Assembly (NCBI GenBank): GCA_047620505.1
Contig: JBLHKS010000119.1
Span: forward strand, 1 to 21,941
DNA from: JBLHKS01 sp047620505
GTDB lineage: Bacteria; Verrucomicrobiota; Verrucomicrobiia; Verrucomicrobiales; DEV007
DNA: 21,941 nt
Direction: 5' to 3'
In this document: one piece after another, positions 1 to 7,746 of the stretch
Layout: each line of letters opens with the position of its first letter
Numbering within the stretch: position 1 is the first letter of the stretch
Notes under the pieces: model-generated
The model's database searches: none
What the model saw: the letters and a program-made list of their open reading frames with translations, nothing else
What the model was told of the DNA's origin: nothing
Program-made: the position numbers and the translations under genes

Positions 1-906
1 CATGTCCCGAAAGCGGAACCCGCGTCCGCCGAAGATGATCAGCGAATGCTCACTCTTGGAGTCGCTATTGTGGAGTTTCGTAGCAAGGCAGTTACGAAAT
101 CGAACATTGGCGATGCGGAGAATATCGTGCTCGATGTTTTCAGAGAAAGCAAGGTTTCCAGGAAGTTTCCCTACATCTGGCCCTACATCGTTGCCGGCTC
201 GTTCTATGTTGGGGGAAATTCACTCTCGGATGAACCAATCGCCGCGCTCTACAATCCCTACTATGATGTCGTGATACTGACCCGTTGGAAGCTTTCACCG
301 GGTGGAACGCGATTCGACCTGACGGAAGCGGTGCCGGTTTGCGGACGCGCCTTCATGGAAAATCGCTCCACTCAACCTGAGGAATTACCCATTTGGACCG
401 ACTCAAAGGCGGTTTTTGAGGTCAAATTCGTCGAAGCGGCGCAGAATTTCGTCCGGGAGTTTGAAAAGCGCTACCCACCTTTCGGCCGCAATCCGGCCCC
501 GCGCTTGAACCGTACCGCAGGGACCAAGAACGCGGTCGCCACGATTGAACGCAGGGTGATGCATTCCTTGAAACTGGTTCGCGACGCAGTGGATCCCAAA
601 GCGCCAGTGAATTACGCGTCTGAAATTAGCAAAGTGAAGAACGCCCTTTCCTCACCCTTCTCCAGCAAGCTGGAAAGACTCCTGCCGGAGATCAATCCCC
701 AAAACGCCCAACACTTCTTCCAACTGGGCCCGAAGATTCGTGCCGGGATGGAGCCCTATCTCGTAATCGAGCGCACCGTAATCCTCATCGATCCAGAGAA
801 TCTCCCGCTCGGATTCATTTCCCTGCATCTAGATCCGGAAGACAAGTCAGAACCCGTCGAGATCCTCGCCCTCTTCAATCTCGAAGGTCGCTACCCAGTC
901 AACTAA
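1..906 (+). CDS. Hypothetical protein, 5' end outside the window
   Basis: I do not recognise this protein. The first in-frame ATG is at 46, which would give 286 residues. The same frame is open back to base 1, so the gene probably starts upstream and is partial here. No signal peptide or membrane segment is visible in the part seen. The chain is a mixed alpha/beta-looking sequence with many aromatic residues near the front (FPYIWPYIVAGSFYVGG). It ends with a stop only 9 bases before the next gene, which suggests an operon with the secreted metallopeptidase-like protein. A role connected with that protein is possible but is only inferred from position. Confidence 0.7.
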   Translation, partial: HVPKAEPASAEDDQRMLTLGVAIVEFRSKAVTKSNIGDAENIVLDVFRESKVSRKFPYIWPYIVAGSFYVGGNSLSDEPIAALYNPYYDVVILTRWKLSPGGTRFDLTEAVPVCGRAFMENRSTQPEELPIWTDSKAVFEVKFVEAAQNFVREFEKRYPPFGRNPAPRLNRTAGTKNAVATIERRVMHSLKLVRDAVDPKAPVNYASEISKVKNALSSPFSSKLERLLPEINPQNAQHFFQLGPKIRAGMEPYLVIERTVILIDPENLPLGFISLHLDPEDKSEPVEILALFNLEGRYPVN

Positions 907-915
907 AGCGCGTAG

Positions 916-3666
916 ATGAATTTTCGAAAACTGTCCCACCTCAACTACCGCAAGTTTCTGTTAAACGCGGTAACTCTCGCGGCCCTGGTCTTGGGAGCCC
1001 CGCTTGCCCAGTCCGCTGCAGATCCTACGGTTGTTAAGCCGTCCCTGGAAACTGGGCGTCTCCTCGCCCATGCGTTTTCGGACTATCTCTCCCTGATGCA
1101 ATTCCGCGCGACGAACCAGCCGGAGGCTCTCCGGCAAGTTCTCAGGCAATCCTTTGGGGAGAAGTTGTCGGACTCCGTCGCGAATGAACTGGTTGAGATG
1201 GCCAAAAATCGCAGGTTGCCCGTGCCCGCGAGAATCATGGTGGTTCAGGACGAAGTCCTCAAGGATGCCGCCGCAGCCTATCTAGCCACCAAAGGAGGGA
1301 CCGTCCTCATTGCTGCCAGGTTTGAGAAGAACTACCAAGCCCTACTTGCCCTGGTTACGGAAGAATGCGGGCATCACCTGGATGAATGCTTTGGGGGAGC
1401 AGATGCAAAGGGCGATGAGGGTGAGATTTTCGCGGCAGGTGTTTTTTGCGGCGAGGCAATTGCCAACACGCGCTTACTGACTCTCCAGGCGCAGAATGAC
1501 CATACGGAGCTACAGTTTGAAGGAGAAATCCATCCTGCTGAACTCTTCTTTCTGGCGAAATTTGGCAGTTGGATGACAGGCGGAATCATTAATGGTACCC
1601 ACAAATTCGCTGGAGGGGTAGCAACGGGTGCAACGATGGCATGGGAGAAAGGATTGAAGCCATTCGGCGAGGGGGTTGGCGACGAGTTTTCCAACTTTGG
1701 AATATGGGTAGATGGAGAATGGGATTACTTTTGGAGTAGCATGGGCGCTGTGATGACCTCTGAGCTTGACCCTGAGTTATCCGCTCAATATGCTGAAGCG
1801 GCTTCTGCAGCCAGGCATCGGGCCGATGACGCTGGATCGCAATTGATCGCTTATCAGGTCGGAAAAGCCATAGAGGGTATGGCTGTTGATATTGGCGAGG
1901 GAACTTACCACTTCTTTTCAGATCTAAACCGATCGATTAAGGAAAGTACAGCAGCGCTCATCTTTGAAGGGATTGCTGCCTTGAGTGGCGATCCCGCCCG
2001 AGCAGAGAAATATAGGACTCTGGCTGACGAGGCGAGACAGCGGTCAAAAGAATCGCTCAAGAGTGCCGGAACGAATATTTTAAAGGTGGCGACCGCTCCA
2101 GGGAATCTCTACAATGAGACGGTTGCGATTTTAAACGAGGAAGTCCCTGGACTCGGTTTTCTACTTGATCTGGGTGCAGGAACAACCGTTCTGGCTCCGT
2201 TCATCATCGCCGCCGCGGGTACGGCGGACATTGTCAATGCGATTCAAAACAACCCGGACGACCCTTTGAAAGCCGGCCTCCTTGCGACCGTCTTCGTCGC
2301 TGTGGACGTTGCTGGGGAAGGAGCTGGTCGCTATGCAACTAAGCTGGGCAAGGCAAGAGACGTGGCGAGGGTGAGCGAAGCAGCCCATCAGACGCGATTA
2401 AATAGAAGACTAAGGAACTTAGAAATTCTCAACAACCAGCGATATCGGAATTCAGACCAAATAGCCTACACCACCCATTGGCAGCCAGATGTGCAAACTT
2501 CTGCCTACAGCGAAGCCGTATTTCCGCTGGTTCCGGCAGGAGTGGTTGCAGTGGGCGGAGCATTTATCCCTGGACGCGATAGAGATGAAAATCGGGAACT
2601 GCAGGGAACAGGTAGTTCCCTGGTCGGTAACTTGCTTTCGGATGATCCGGATGAATCCGAGGAGGCTGTTCAAGAATACTTGGATGCCTACAGAGAAGAA
2701 GTGCTTGCAGCGGATGGTTGGGTATCCAACGAGAATGGACATCTCGTGCGTGAAAACGACATATTCGGCATAGGCGGCACTCTGGGCTGGATGGCTGAAC
2801 AAATGATTGACCTCGAAGTTGAAGAGGAAGAGGAGCGATTACGCGAAGAAATCACCAACATTCGGAATGAAATCGCCGAGAATGATGAAAAGGCCAGACT
2901 GGAAGATGTGATGATCAACGGCACTCCGGAAGAATCCGAAGCTGCTTTTCAGGATTACCTGACGATCATCAAACACGAAACTGCCGAGGCTTCAGGGGGA
3001 ACCTACAACGAACGCAATGATCAACCTGACTTTGGCTTTGGCCCGGATAGTTGGAGATCTAAACAGGAATTCGAACAGGAGGTCCGAGAAGAGGAGGAGG
3101 AACTTCGGGAGGAATTAGCGTTTCAAAGGGATCTAGCTAGCGCGCCCGATCCAAATGCGTTTCTGCTTGAAATTGCGATCGATGGCCTTTTGGAAGACTT
3201 TGGAAACTCTTGGGAGCCACCGTTCGGGACGTGGCTGGGGAATGTGGATGAGGCGAGAGAAGAAGCCGTGGCCGAAGAGGAAGATCGGATTCGGGGAATT
3301 ATCGAGAACTATCGGCTCGCGACCGAACCTGATCCACCACTTCCGCCTGAGTCGAAGGGATTGACGGAGGAGCACGTCAGAGTGGTAACGGCTCCGATTC
3401 GGGACGTGGCCAGGAAAACCCACAATGAGGTTAGAAACAGTGGATTCGGCCGGGGCTTTAACAACTTTATCAAGGTATTTCGGGAGCCCCCAAGGACGCC
3501 TCCGCCTACTGTGCCAAGACCAATAGCGAAGCCCATTCCGAAGCTCACGCCTCCGGTCGCTCCCACACCAACGAAGCCATCATCCACTCCCACTCCGGTG
3601 CCAGCGCCTTCGGGGACCCCAGCTCCACCAGCTGGTGGTGGTGGGGCCCCTGTCGGAACTGGCTAG
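916..3666 (+). CDS. Large secreted protein with metallopeptidase-like EECGHHLD motif, acidic repeats and Pro-rich tail
   Basis: The protein has 916 residues. An N-terminal signal peptide is visible (basic start, hydrophobic core about 14-30, likely cleavage after AQSA near residue 35). Residues 149-156 read EECGHHLD and 166-172 read GDEGEIF. This resembles the EEIGHxxD...GDEGExFA block that I recall from large secreted or adhesin-like proteins, where it looks like a zinc-peptidase motif. Catalysis is inferred, not shown. Residues about 210-480 are Gly/Ala-rich helical sequence of unknown fold. Residues about 560-800 carry three loosely repeated helical units rich in Glu (runs such as EEEEERLREE and EEEEELREEL). 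The last 65 residues are a Pro/Thr-rich tail ending in a Gly-rich stretch. The start ATG follows the upstream stop by 9 bases. It probably acts at the cell surface with the beta-barrel encoded next. Confidence 0.8.
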   Translation: MNFRKLSHLNYRKFLLNAVTLAALVLGAPLAQSAADPTVVKPSLETGRLLAHAFSDYLSLMQFRATNQPEALRQVLRQSFGEKLSDSVANELVEMAKNRRLPVPARIMVVQDEVLKDAAAAYLATKGGTVLIAARFEKNYQALLALVTEECGHHLDECFGGADAKGDEGEIFAAGVFCGEAIANTRLLTLQAQNDHTELQFEGEIHPAELFFLAKFGSWMTGGIINGTHKFAGGVATGATMAWEKGLKPFGEGVGDEFSNFGIWVDGEWDYFWSSMGAVMTSELDPELSAQYAEAASAARHRADDAGSQLIAYQVGKAIEGMAVDIGEGTYHFFSDLNRSIKESTAALIFEGIAALSGDPARAEKYRTLADEARQRSKESLKSAGTNILKVATAPGNLYNETVAILNEEVPGLGFLLDLGAGTTVLAPFIIAAAGTADIVNAIQNNPDDPLKAGLLATVFVAVDVAGEGAGRYATKLGKARDVARVSEAAHQTRLNRRLRNLEILNNQRYRNSDQIAYTTHWQPDVQTSAYSEAVFPLVPAGVVAVGGAFIPGRDRDENRELQGTGSSLVGNLLSDDPDESEEAVQEYLDAYREEVLAADGWVSNENGHLVRENDIFGIGGTLGWMAEQMIDLEVEEEEERLREEITNIRNEIAENDEKARLEDVMINGTPEESEAAFQDYLTIIKHETAEASGGTYNERNDQPDFGFGPDSWRSKQEFEQEVREEEEELREELAFQRDLASAPDPNAFLLEIAIDGLLEDFGNSWEPPFGTWLGNVDEAREEAVAEEEDRIRGIIENYRLATEPDPPLPPESKGLTEEHVRVVTAPIRDVARKTHNEVRNSGFGRGFNNFIKVFREPPRTPPPTVPRPIAKPIPKLTPPVAPTPTKPSSTPTPVPAPSGTPAPPAGGGGAPVGTG

Positions 3667-3723
3667 GGAAATGTTGCTGATTGGCCACTTCTTTCTGAGG
3701 TTCATTTTGCCCTCTCAATTTTC

Positions 3724-4668
3724 ATGAAACACTTCTTTCGTATCGCTCCGTTTTTCTGCCTGATAGGTTTTCTGTCAGCGCAAGACCATTCATCGACCGC
3801 CAGGGCTGAAGTTGCCCAGCGGGATTCCAAACAGACCGCATGGACTCCAGGGATGCCGGAAGCTACCGCGCCGACCTTGGGCGAAGATCAGGAAATCTAC
3901 CTCCTGCAACAATCCGAGCCATTTTACGTTCGCTCGTTCACCGGCCTGGGCTATTCCAGCAATGTGTTTTCTGACTCCACCGGAACCGGAGACAACTATC
4001 TATCCCAAGACCTCGCCCTCGGTTTCGAAACCCTCATTGCCAACCGCTACTACTTTTACACCGAGGCCAGCAGTTCCATCGTGCGTTACGATGAATTCGA
4101 CGTGCTCGATCGCGAAACCGCCGCTGCCAGCGTAGGCCTCAACGCGGACCTCTCGAAAACAATCTCGATCGGGATCGGCTACAGCCACGCTTGGTATTTC
4201 AACGGCGGCTTTTCCGAGAACGATTCAACCTTTCAGACGGTAGCCGTCAGCGCCAACTGGCTACAACCGCTGCCCCAGGGTTCCTATCTTTCGCTCGGCC
4301 CATCCGTCTCTCGCGTCTGGGCGTCTCCCTCGGATTTCGACCAAGTGGTCTACAGCCTGGGCGGTGGGATCATCATGCCCCTTGATCAGAAGAAGATCCT
4401 CGGAATCACCGGTTTCGTGAGCTACTCCGACTTCGACAACTACTTTCAGTCCACCTTTAACGAAGATCGTCACGATTTAACCTTCGGCTTTGGAGCCTGG
4501 CTCTCAATTCGCCCTTCCGACATGATCGAGATTCGGCCCGAGGTGACTTTCACCAGCAATGACAGCTCTTTCTCCGTGATCGATCCTACCGATGGATCAA
4601 GCGAAGATTTTTTCGACTATGAATCCTGGGATGTGGTTCCGTCGTTGCAGGTAAAGGTGTATTTCTAG
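3724..4668 (+). CDS. Outer-membrane beta-barrel protein
   Basis: The protein has 314 residues with a signal peptide at the N-terminus (MKHFFRIAPFFCLIGFLSAQ). After about residue 65 it shows alternating hydrophobic/polar strands with many aromatic residues (for example YYFYTEASSSIVRY and SISIGIGYSHAWYF-like stretches). The C-terminus is LQVKVYF, the terminal-Phe strand typical of barrels inserted by the BAM machinery. The strand pattern suggests roughly 12-14 strands, but this is an eye estimate. No specific family is recognised. It lies 57 bases after the large secreted protein on the same strand, so it may belong to the same transcription unit and serve as its outer-membrane partner. No Shine-Dalgarno sequence is seen before the ATG. 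Confidence 0.75.
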   Translation: MKHFFRIAPFFCLIGFLSAQDHSSTARAEVAQRDSKQTAWTPGMPEATAPTLGEDQEIYLLQQSEPFYVRSFTGLGYSSNVFSDSTGTGDNYLSQDLALGFETLIANRYYFYTEASSSIVRYDEFDVLDRETAAASVGLNADLSKTISIGIGYSHAWYFNGGFSENDSTFQTVAVSANWLQPLPQGSYLSLGPSVSRVWASPSDFDQVVYSLGGGIIMPLDQKKILGITGFVSYSDFDNYFQSTFNEDRHDLTFGFGAWLSIRPSDMIEIRPEVTFTSNDSSFSVIDPTDGSSEDFFDYESWDVVPSLQVKVYF

Positions 4669-4682
4669 CGGAACGGTGCCTC

Positions 4683-5012
4683 TCACTTCGTCAAAAACGG
4701 TTCTGAAAGGACGACTTGCTCGATCAGAGATTGGAATGATTCATCGTCATCTTCGACCGCTTCGCAGATCGAGTCCACCGCTGCGCGATCGGCGAATTCG
4801 AGATATCGGCCGAGGCTGTAGGCGAGAACTTTCTGAACGATCGCTCTGCGGAATTGCGGTTCCTTTTCAGTCAGGATGTAGCTCTTGAGGTCGTCGAGAT
4901 CCGAGGGAGATGCCCGGGGAATGCCCGATTGGCTAGCCTCCATCGCTCGATGGAATCCAATCGCTCCGTGCCGCCCTGGTGTAAGCGCTGAACGTGAGGC
5001 AAGATCGCACAT
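4683..5012 (-). pseudogene. C-terminal stub of a DUF1592/DUF1588/DUF1585-type protein
   Basis: The last 70 or so residues match the DUF1585 domain as I know it: a DLDDLKSYIL start, then FRRAIVQKVLAYSLGRYLEFADR, and an end in SLIEQVVLSEPFL. Intact members of this planctomycete/verrucomicrobial family are around 800 residues with cytochrome-like and DUF1587-1595 domains in front. None of those domains is present here. The first 30 residues (to about PRA) do not look like the expected DUF1588/1585 linker. The remnant begins about 40 bases from the 5' end of the group II intron, so an older rearrangement probably removed the rest. It is convergent with the beta-barrel gene and only 14 bases from it. 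It is very unlikely to be functional. Confidence 0.7.
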
Positions 5013-5053
5013 TCAAGAGGAGGGTGAACTCCATCTGTTCAGAAATACGTTCC

Positions 5054-5848
5054 GTGCGCCAGGTGAAGCTTGGCTTCTCTGAGGGTGCAAGTCCCTCATC
5101 AGACAAACAGTAAAAAAAACCATGAGTAATCGTGCAACTGATAGTGGCGGCTCCCAAAGTGAGTCGTTGGCAAGGCCTAACCAGCCACCCATACCGAGTC
5201 TTGGAGCTTGGAAGGAGGAAACGACCTCAAAGTAGCGCAGCGAAACGAGATGACGAACCGAACGACTAGGTTTAAGCGTAGACAGGGAACCATGTGGGCC
5301 GTAAGGAGAATCCGCATTCTCCTAAAGCGATTCAGCCCCGATACTTTTCTAACCGCGGGAGGGGACGGTGTGGAACGCCCGGAACCCAACACGTCCGAGG
5401 CCGTTAGAGGTGAGGCCTCGGACAGCCCGCCGGGGTCTAAGAGCATGGCACGCATGGAGAGAGAAGTCAGGAACCTTGGGAGACCCCTCTGCCTCCCCAT
5501 TGGCCGCGAGGCCGGTGGGGTAGGGAAGCCACCGATAAGAAGGCTTACCCGATGGGTTTTAAGAGGGGAGTCAGATCGTCTCACGGTAGGGCGGGGCAAG
5601 CGTCTTGTATCCAGCAAGGAGCCCGAACCGTCGCGAAGGGGACGACAGAGCAACGCAGCCCGCAAAGGAAACATGGATTGTTAGGAATGAACAAGAAAAC
5701 CATGCCAACCTCCCTGCGGGGAATAGCCAATAAAGCAGCAATCACTGCTGCTGTGCGGAAGCGAGTTGTTCTGAGGAGCCCGGTGCGAGAAAACCGCACG
5801 CCGGGATCTGTGAGGGGGGCACCGAGCAATCGGTGTCCCTACCTCGAT
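5054..5848 (+). mobile_element. Group II intron lacking its reverse transcriptase ORF
   Basis: The 5' end is GTGCGCC at 5054, followed by a domain I-like segment with the typical GAGGGTGCAAGTCCCTC hairpin (about 5081-5097). Near the 3' end, 5775-5807 is a domain V-like hairpin (GAGCCCGGTGCG, a GAAA loop, then CGCACGCCGGGATC). It is followed by a domain VI-like hairpin with a CCTACCTCGAT end, in which A5841 is placed as the branch-point A, 7 bases before the last base. GGAACG at 5372-5377 could be EBS1, since it is complementary to CGTTCC just before the intron. No RT, maturase or endonuclease domain is encoded. Only a short N-terminal relic remains. Domain V departs from consensus: the wobble partner of the catalytic triad reads A instead of U, and one stem base near the loop is missing. 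It may therefore be inactive. Confidence 0.8.
5687..5740 (+). pseudogene. N-terminal relic of the intron-encoded reverse transcriptase
   Basis: From ATG 5687 the frame reads MNKKTMPTSLRGIANKA. This matches, from memory, the N-terminal PTSLRGIANKAK-type opening of many bacterial group II intron reverse transcriptases. Directly afterwards the sequence passes into non-homologous residues and then into domain V, so the RT body (about 400 residues) has been deleted. The frame stays open until 5926 only because it crosses domains V and VI. The relic lies where domain IV, the normal home of the ORF, is expected. Confidence 0.55.
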
Positions 5849-5999
5849 ATTTTTCAGACCATCGCTCGACTCGGTCAGGCTGACTTGGCCCGGCTCAGCC
5901 AATTCCCCCTCATTCGTCTACTTTAACGACCATTAGAATAGACGCTTAACTTCTCTTGAGCTTTCACCCACCTCTCCCGCTGACGATTGAGGCCAAAGA

Positions 6000-6024
6000 G
6001 AAACCAGGCCACTGGCCTGGTTTC
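6000..6024 (-). terminator. Intrinsic terminator after the NBR1-like Ig gene
   Basis: A perfect 11-bp stem (GAAACCAGGCC / GGCCTGGTTTC) with a three-base loop lies about 70 bases beyond the stop of the minus-strand gene at 6095. Read on the minus strand it is followed by CTCTTT, a weak T-rich tract. The hairpin is symmetric and could also act on plus-strand transcription leaving the intron. The rest of 5849-6094 holds no gene that I can support. Confidence 0.65.
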
Positions 6025-6094
6025 CTGGGTAGTTCAGCAGAACAGCCGATTTGCCTCGGAAAAATCAAAATCACCCACAGCGGCGCTAACAGGA

Positions 6095-6886
6095 TCAATC
6101 CGATCCCACCACTTCAATTTCGATTTCTTTGGTGTCGCCAAACTTTTTTCGGAGCTTTGTATCGTAAAAAGTCCATTCGATGGTGTACTTACCAGGCTTC
6201 TCTGGCCCCTCCAGTTCCACGGTGTAATCATCCCTATCACCGGGCTCGAGGTTTTTGTCCGGCTCTACATCCCTTTGTAGGCAATCTCTTGTGGATGATC
6301 CAGTATCCTCTCCGCGCTTGATTATGCTCTTGATCACAAAATCGGTTTCGGGCCAAATGATGTCACTGGTGTTTTGAACTTCCACCTCGACTTTGAAGTC
6401 CTTTCCGGCTTCGATCTTACTCGGCACATCCACATCTAGCACCTTGGCGTCAAACTCCTTCAACACTTCGACTTCGACCGTCTTTACATCGCCAAATTTC
6501 TTCCCCTTAAACGCCATGGACGCTTGCATTTTCCACTTTCCCGCCCAAGTCGGCGCAGTGACTTCGCCTTCGAACTTGGCGTCTTGATTGGGTCCTGTCT
6601 TGCTATCCAGCGGCAAATCACAACGAAACTCGTCACGTTGCGCCTTACTTCCGGAGGGGCTTTCAATGTTTTCAAAGATCATGCTGTAACCCTTGCCAGG
6701 CTCCCACGTTACATCGCCGTCATTGGCAATGGTCACCTTTACTTTGTAGTCTTTTTCGCCCTGCATTTTCTTGTCGATATCGATATCATCGACTTCCGCA
6801 TCATCTCTTTCCGCAAAGGAAAGTTGAGGGTGGCTTGCGATCACGGCCAGCGCACCGAGAAGACAGAAGTGAACACGTGCTTTCAT
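6095..6886 (-). CDS. Secreted protein with two tandem NBR1-like Ig domains
   Basis: The protein has 263 residues with a signal peptide (MKARVHFCLLGALAVIASHPQLSFA). The mature part contains two copies of one beta-sandwich unit, about 30-142 and 148-260. Each has a non-terminal Trp in the pattern N-[DT]-x-x-[VI]-x-W-[EP] (NDGDVTW at 55-61, NTSDIIW at 172-178). Each also has an AP/GP..PGK turn and a closing KKFGD.K.[IV]E[IV]EV strand. This matches the NBR1 central (four-tryptophan type) Ig-like domain found in bacterial secreted proteins. Such domains usually mediate binding or spacing, and no catalytic site is seen. The gene stands alone between a terminator and a long non-coding stretch. Its ligand is unknown. 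Confidence 0.75.
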   Translation of the reverse strand: MKARVHFCLLGALAVIASHPQLSFAERDDAEVDDIDIDKKMQGEKDYKVKVTIANDGDVTWEPGKGYSMIFENIESPSGSKAQRDEFRCDLPLDSKTGPNQDAKFEGEVTAPTWAGKWKMQASMAFKGKKFGDVKTVEVEVLKEFDAKVLDVDVPSKIEAGKDFKVEVEVQNTSDIIWPETDFVIKSIIKRGEDTGSSTRDCLQRDVEPDKNLEPGDRDDYTVELEGPEKPGKYTIEWTFYDTKLRKKFGDTKEIEIEVVGSD

Positions 6887-7597
6887 TGGAATTATGTTTC
6901 ATTGGATTATGTGATTCCTATTCGCCATTCCAGCGAATTCCTAACAACTCGTCAATCTCTAACTGACAGAATTTCCTTTTTTCCGGTGGGTGGATTCGTA
7001 GCCGGATTGAAAGTCGGTCCGGCCGTAATGAATGATTTGCCACAAGGGGAGGCGCAAGGGCGTCGCGGACGGTAGCTGGATGGCATAAGTGTTTATTCGA
7101 ACGAGCATGCCAGTTTTGGTCAATCCTGCGATGCGATGCTGGGAAATCAGGGAAGTAGTCTGAAAATACGTTCCAATTTTTGAACTTCGTTGGCTCAGCT
7201 TTTGTTTCGTAACTTCCTCAGAGTGAGGATGAGTTCAAAAAACTGGTTCATGAAATCAAAGTCTACAAAACGATCTGGGGATGAGTTTTGTAAACAGTAA
7301 ACAAACATAACGACAACGAATGCGAGACCTGCCAAACTCCAAGAAGCGCGTGCCTTGGAGTCCCGGAACAGCCCGGAAAACTCAATATTGCGAGGAAAAC
7401 AATGTCTGATTGAAAGAAAATGTTGCCACAATTCACTAACAGGCCCAAAAACTCCCCGATAATTGACTCAAGTAGACCATGCCGGAATCGAACGGCTATT
7501 GCGATTCACCTTTTTACCCCGTAGGATTTCCCGCTTAGAAGCCGGATTTCCCTATGAAATTCAACTCATAACTCCTTCATCGCCAGCGATTTAGAAG
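6887..7597. other. Gene-poor stretch between the Ig gene and the integrase att-like site
   Basis: About 700 bases without a supportable gene and visibly richer in A+T than the right half of the window. It must contain the promoter of the Ig-domain gene at its left end. It also contains an 11-base match to the sequence before the group II intron (7164-7174) and a first copy of CGGAATCGAAC (7483-7493), which recurs in the att-like site at 7608. A 78-codon minus-strand ORF at 7195-7431 has one hydrophobic segment but no other support. Confidence 0.6.
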
Positions 7598-7630
7598 TGG
7601 CTCGGGACGGAATCGAACCGCCGATTCCGT
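7598..7630 (-). other. tRNA T-arm/acceptor remnant, putative integrase att site
   Basis: On the minus strand, 7622-7598 reads as the 3' end of a tRNA: T stem GGCGG, T loop TTCGATT, T stem CCGTC, then acceptor strand CCGAGCC and discriminator A. No matching 5' half (GGCTCGG plus D and anticodon arms) is found upstream of it, so it is not a complete tRNA. The same bases form a near-ideal tyrosine-recombinase core: 9-bp inverted arms ACGGAATCG (7607-7615) and CGATTCCGT (7622-7630) around a 6-base centre. It sits about 120 bases before the integrase gene, the usual place for attL or attR. Confidence 0.55.
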
Positions 7631-7708
7631 GCATCCCCCTTGAGTATCAACGAGTTCCCGATGGCTCTTAGCCATGAAATGCGATGAAACCCATTGAATT
7701 CTACTGAG

Positions 7709-7732
7709 CGTTGGCATTTTCGTTGGCATGTT
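7709..7732 (+). repeat. 12-bp tandem repeat upstream of the integrase start
   Basis: CGTTGGCATTTT is followed directly by CGTTGGCATGTT (11 of 12 identical). It lies 14 bases before the integrase ATG. It could be an arm-type binding site for the recombinase or part of its promoter region. This is inferred from position only. Confidence 0.5.
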
Positions 7733-7746
7733 CGATCTTGTTGATC

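Noticed and set aside
5208..5684. Plus- and minus-strand ORFs of about 160 codons in the intron
   Set aside because: They run through domain I-IV ribozyme structure, are very Arg-rich and match no RT motif; they are by-products of structured RNA sequence.
7195..7431. Minus-strand 78-codon ORF with one hydrophobic stretch
   Set aside because: No ribosome binding site, no family resemblance, in an A+T-rich gene-poor area; most likely chance.
7621..7700. A complete tRNA gene on the minus strand
   Set aside because: Only T-arm and acceptor 3' strand are present; no pairing 5' acceptor strand, D-arm or anticodon arm could be found.
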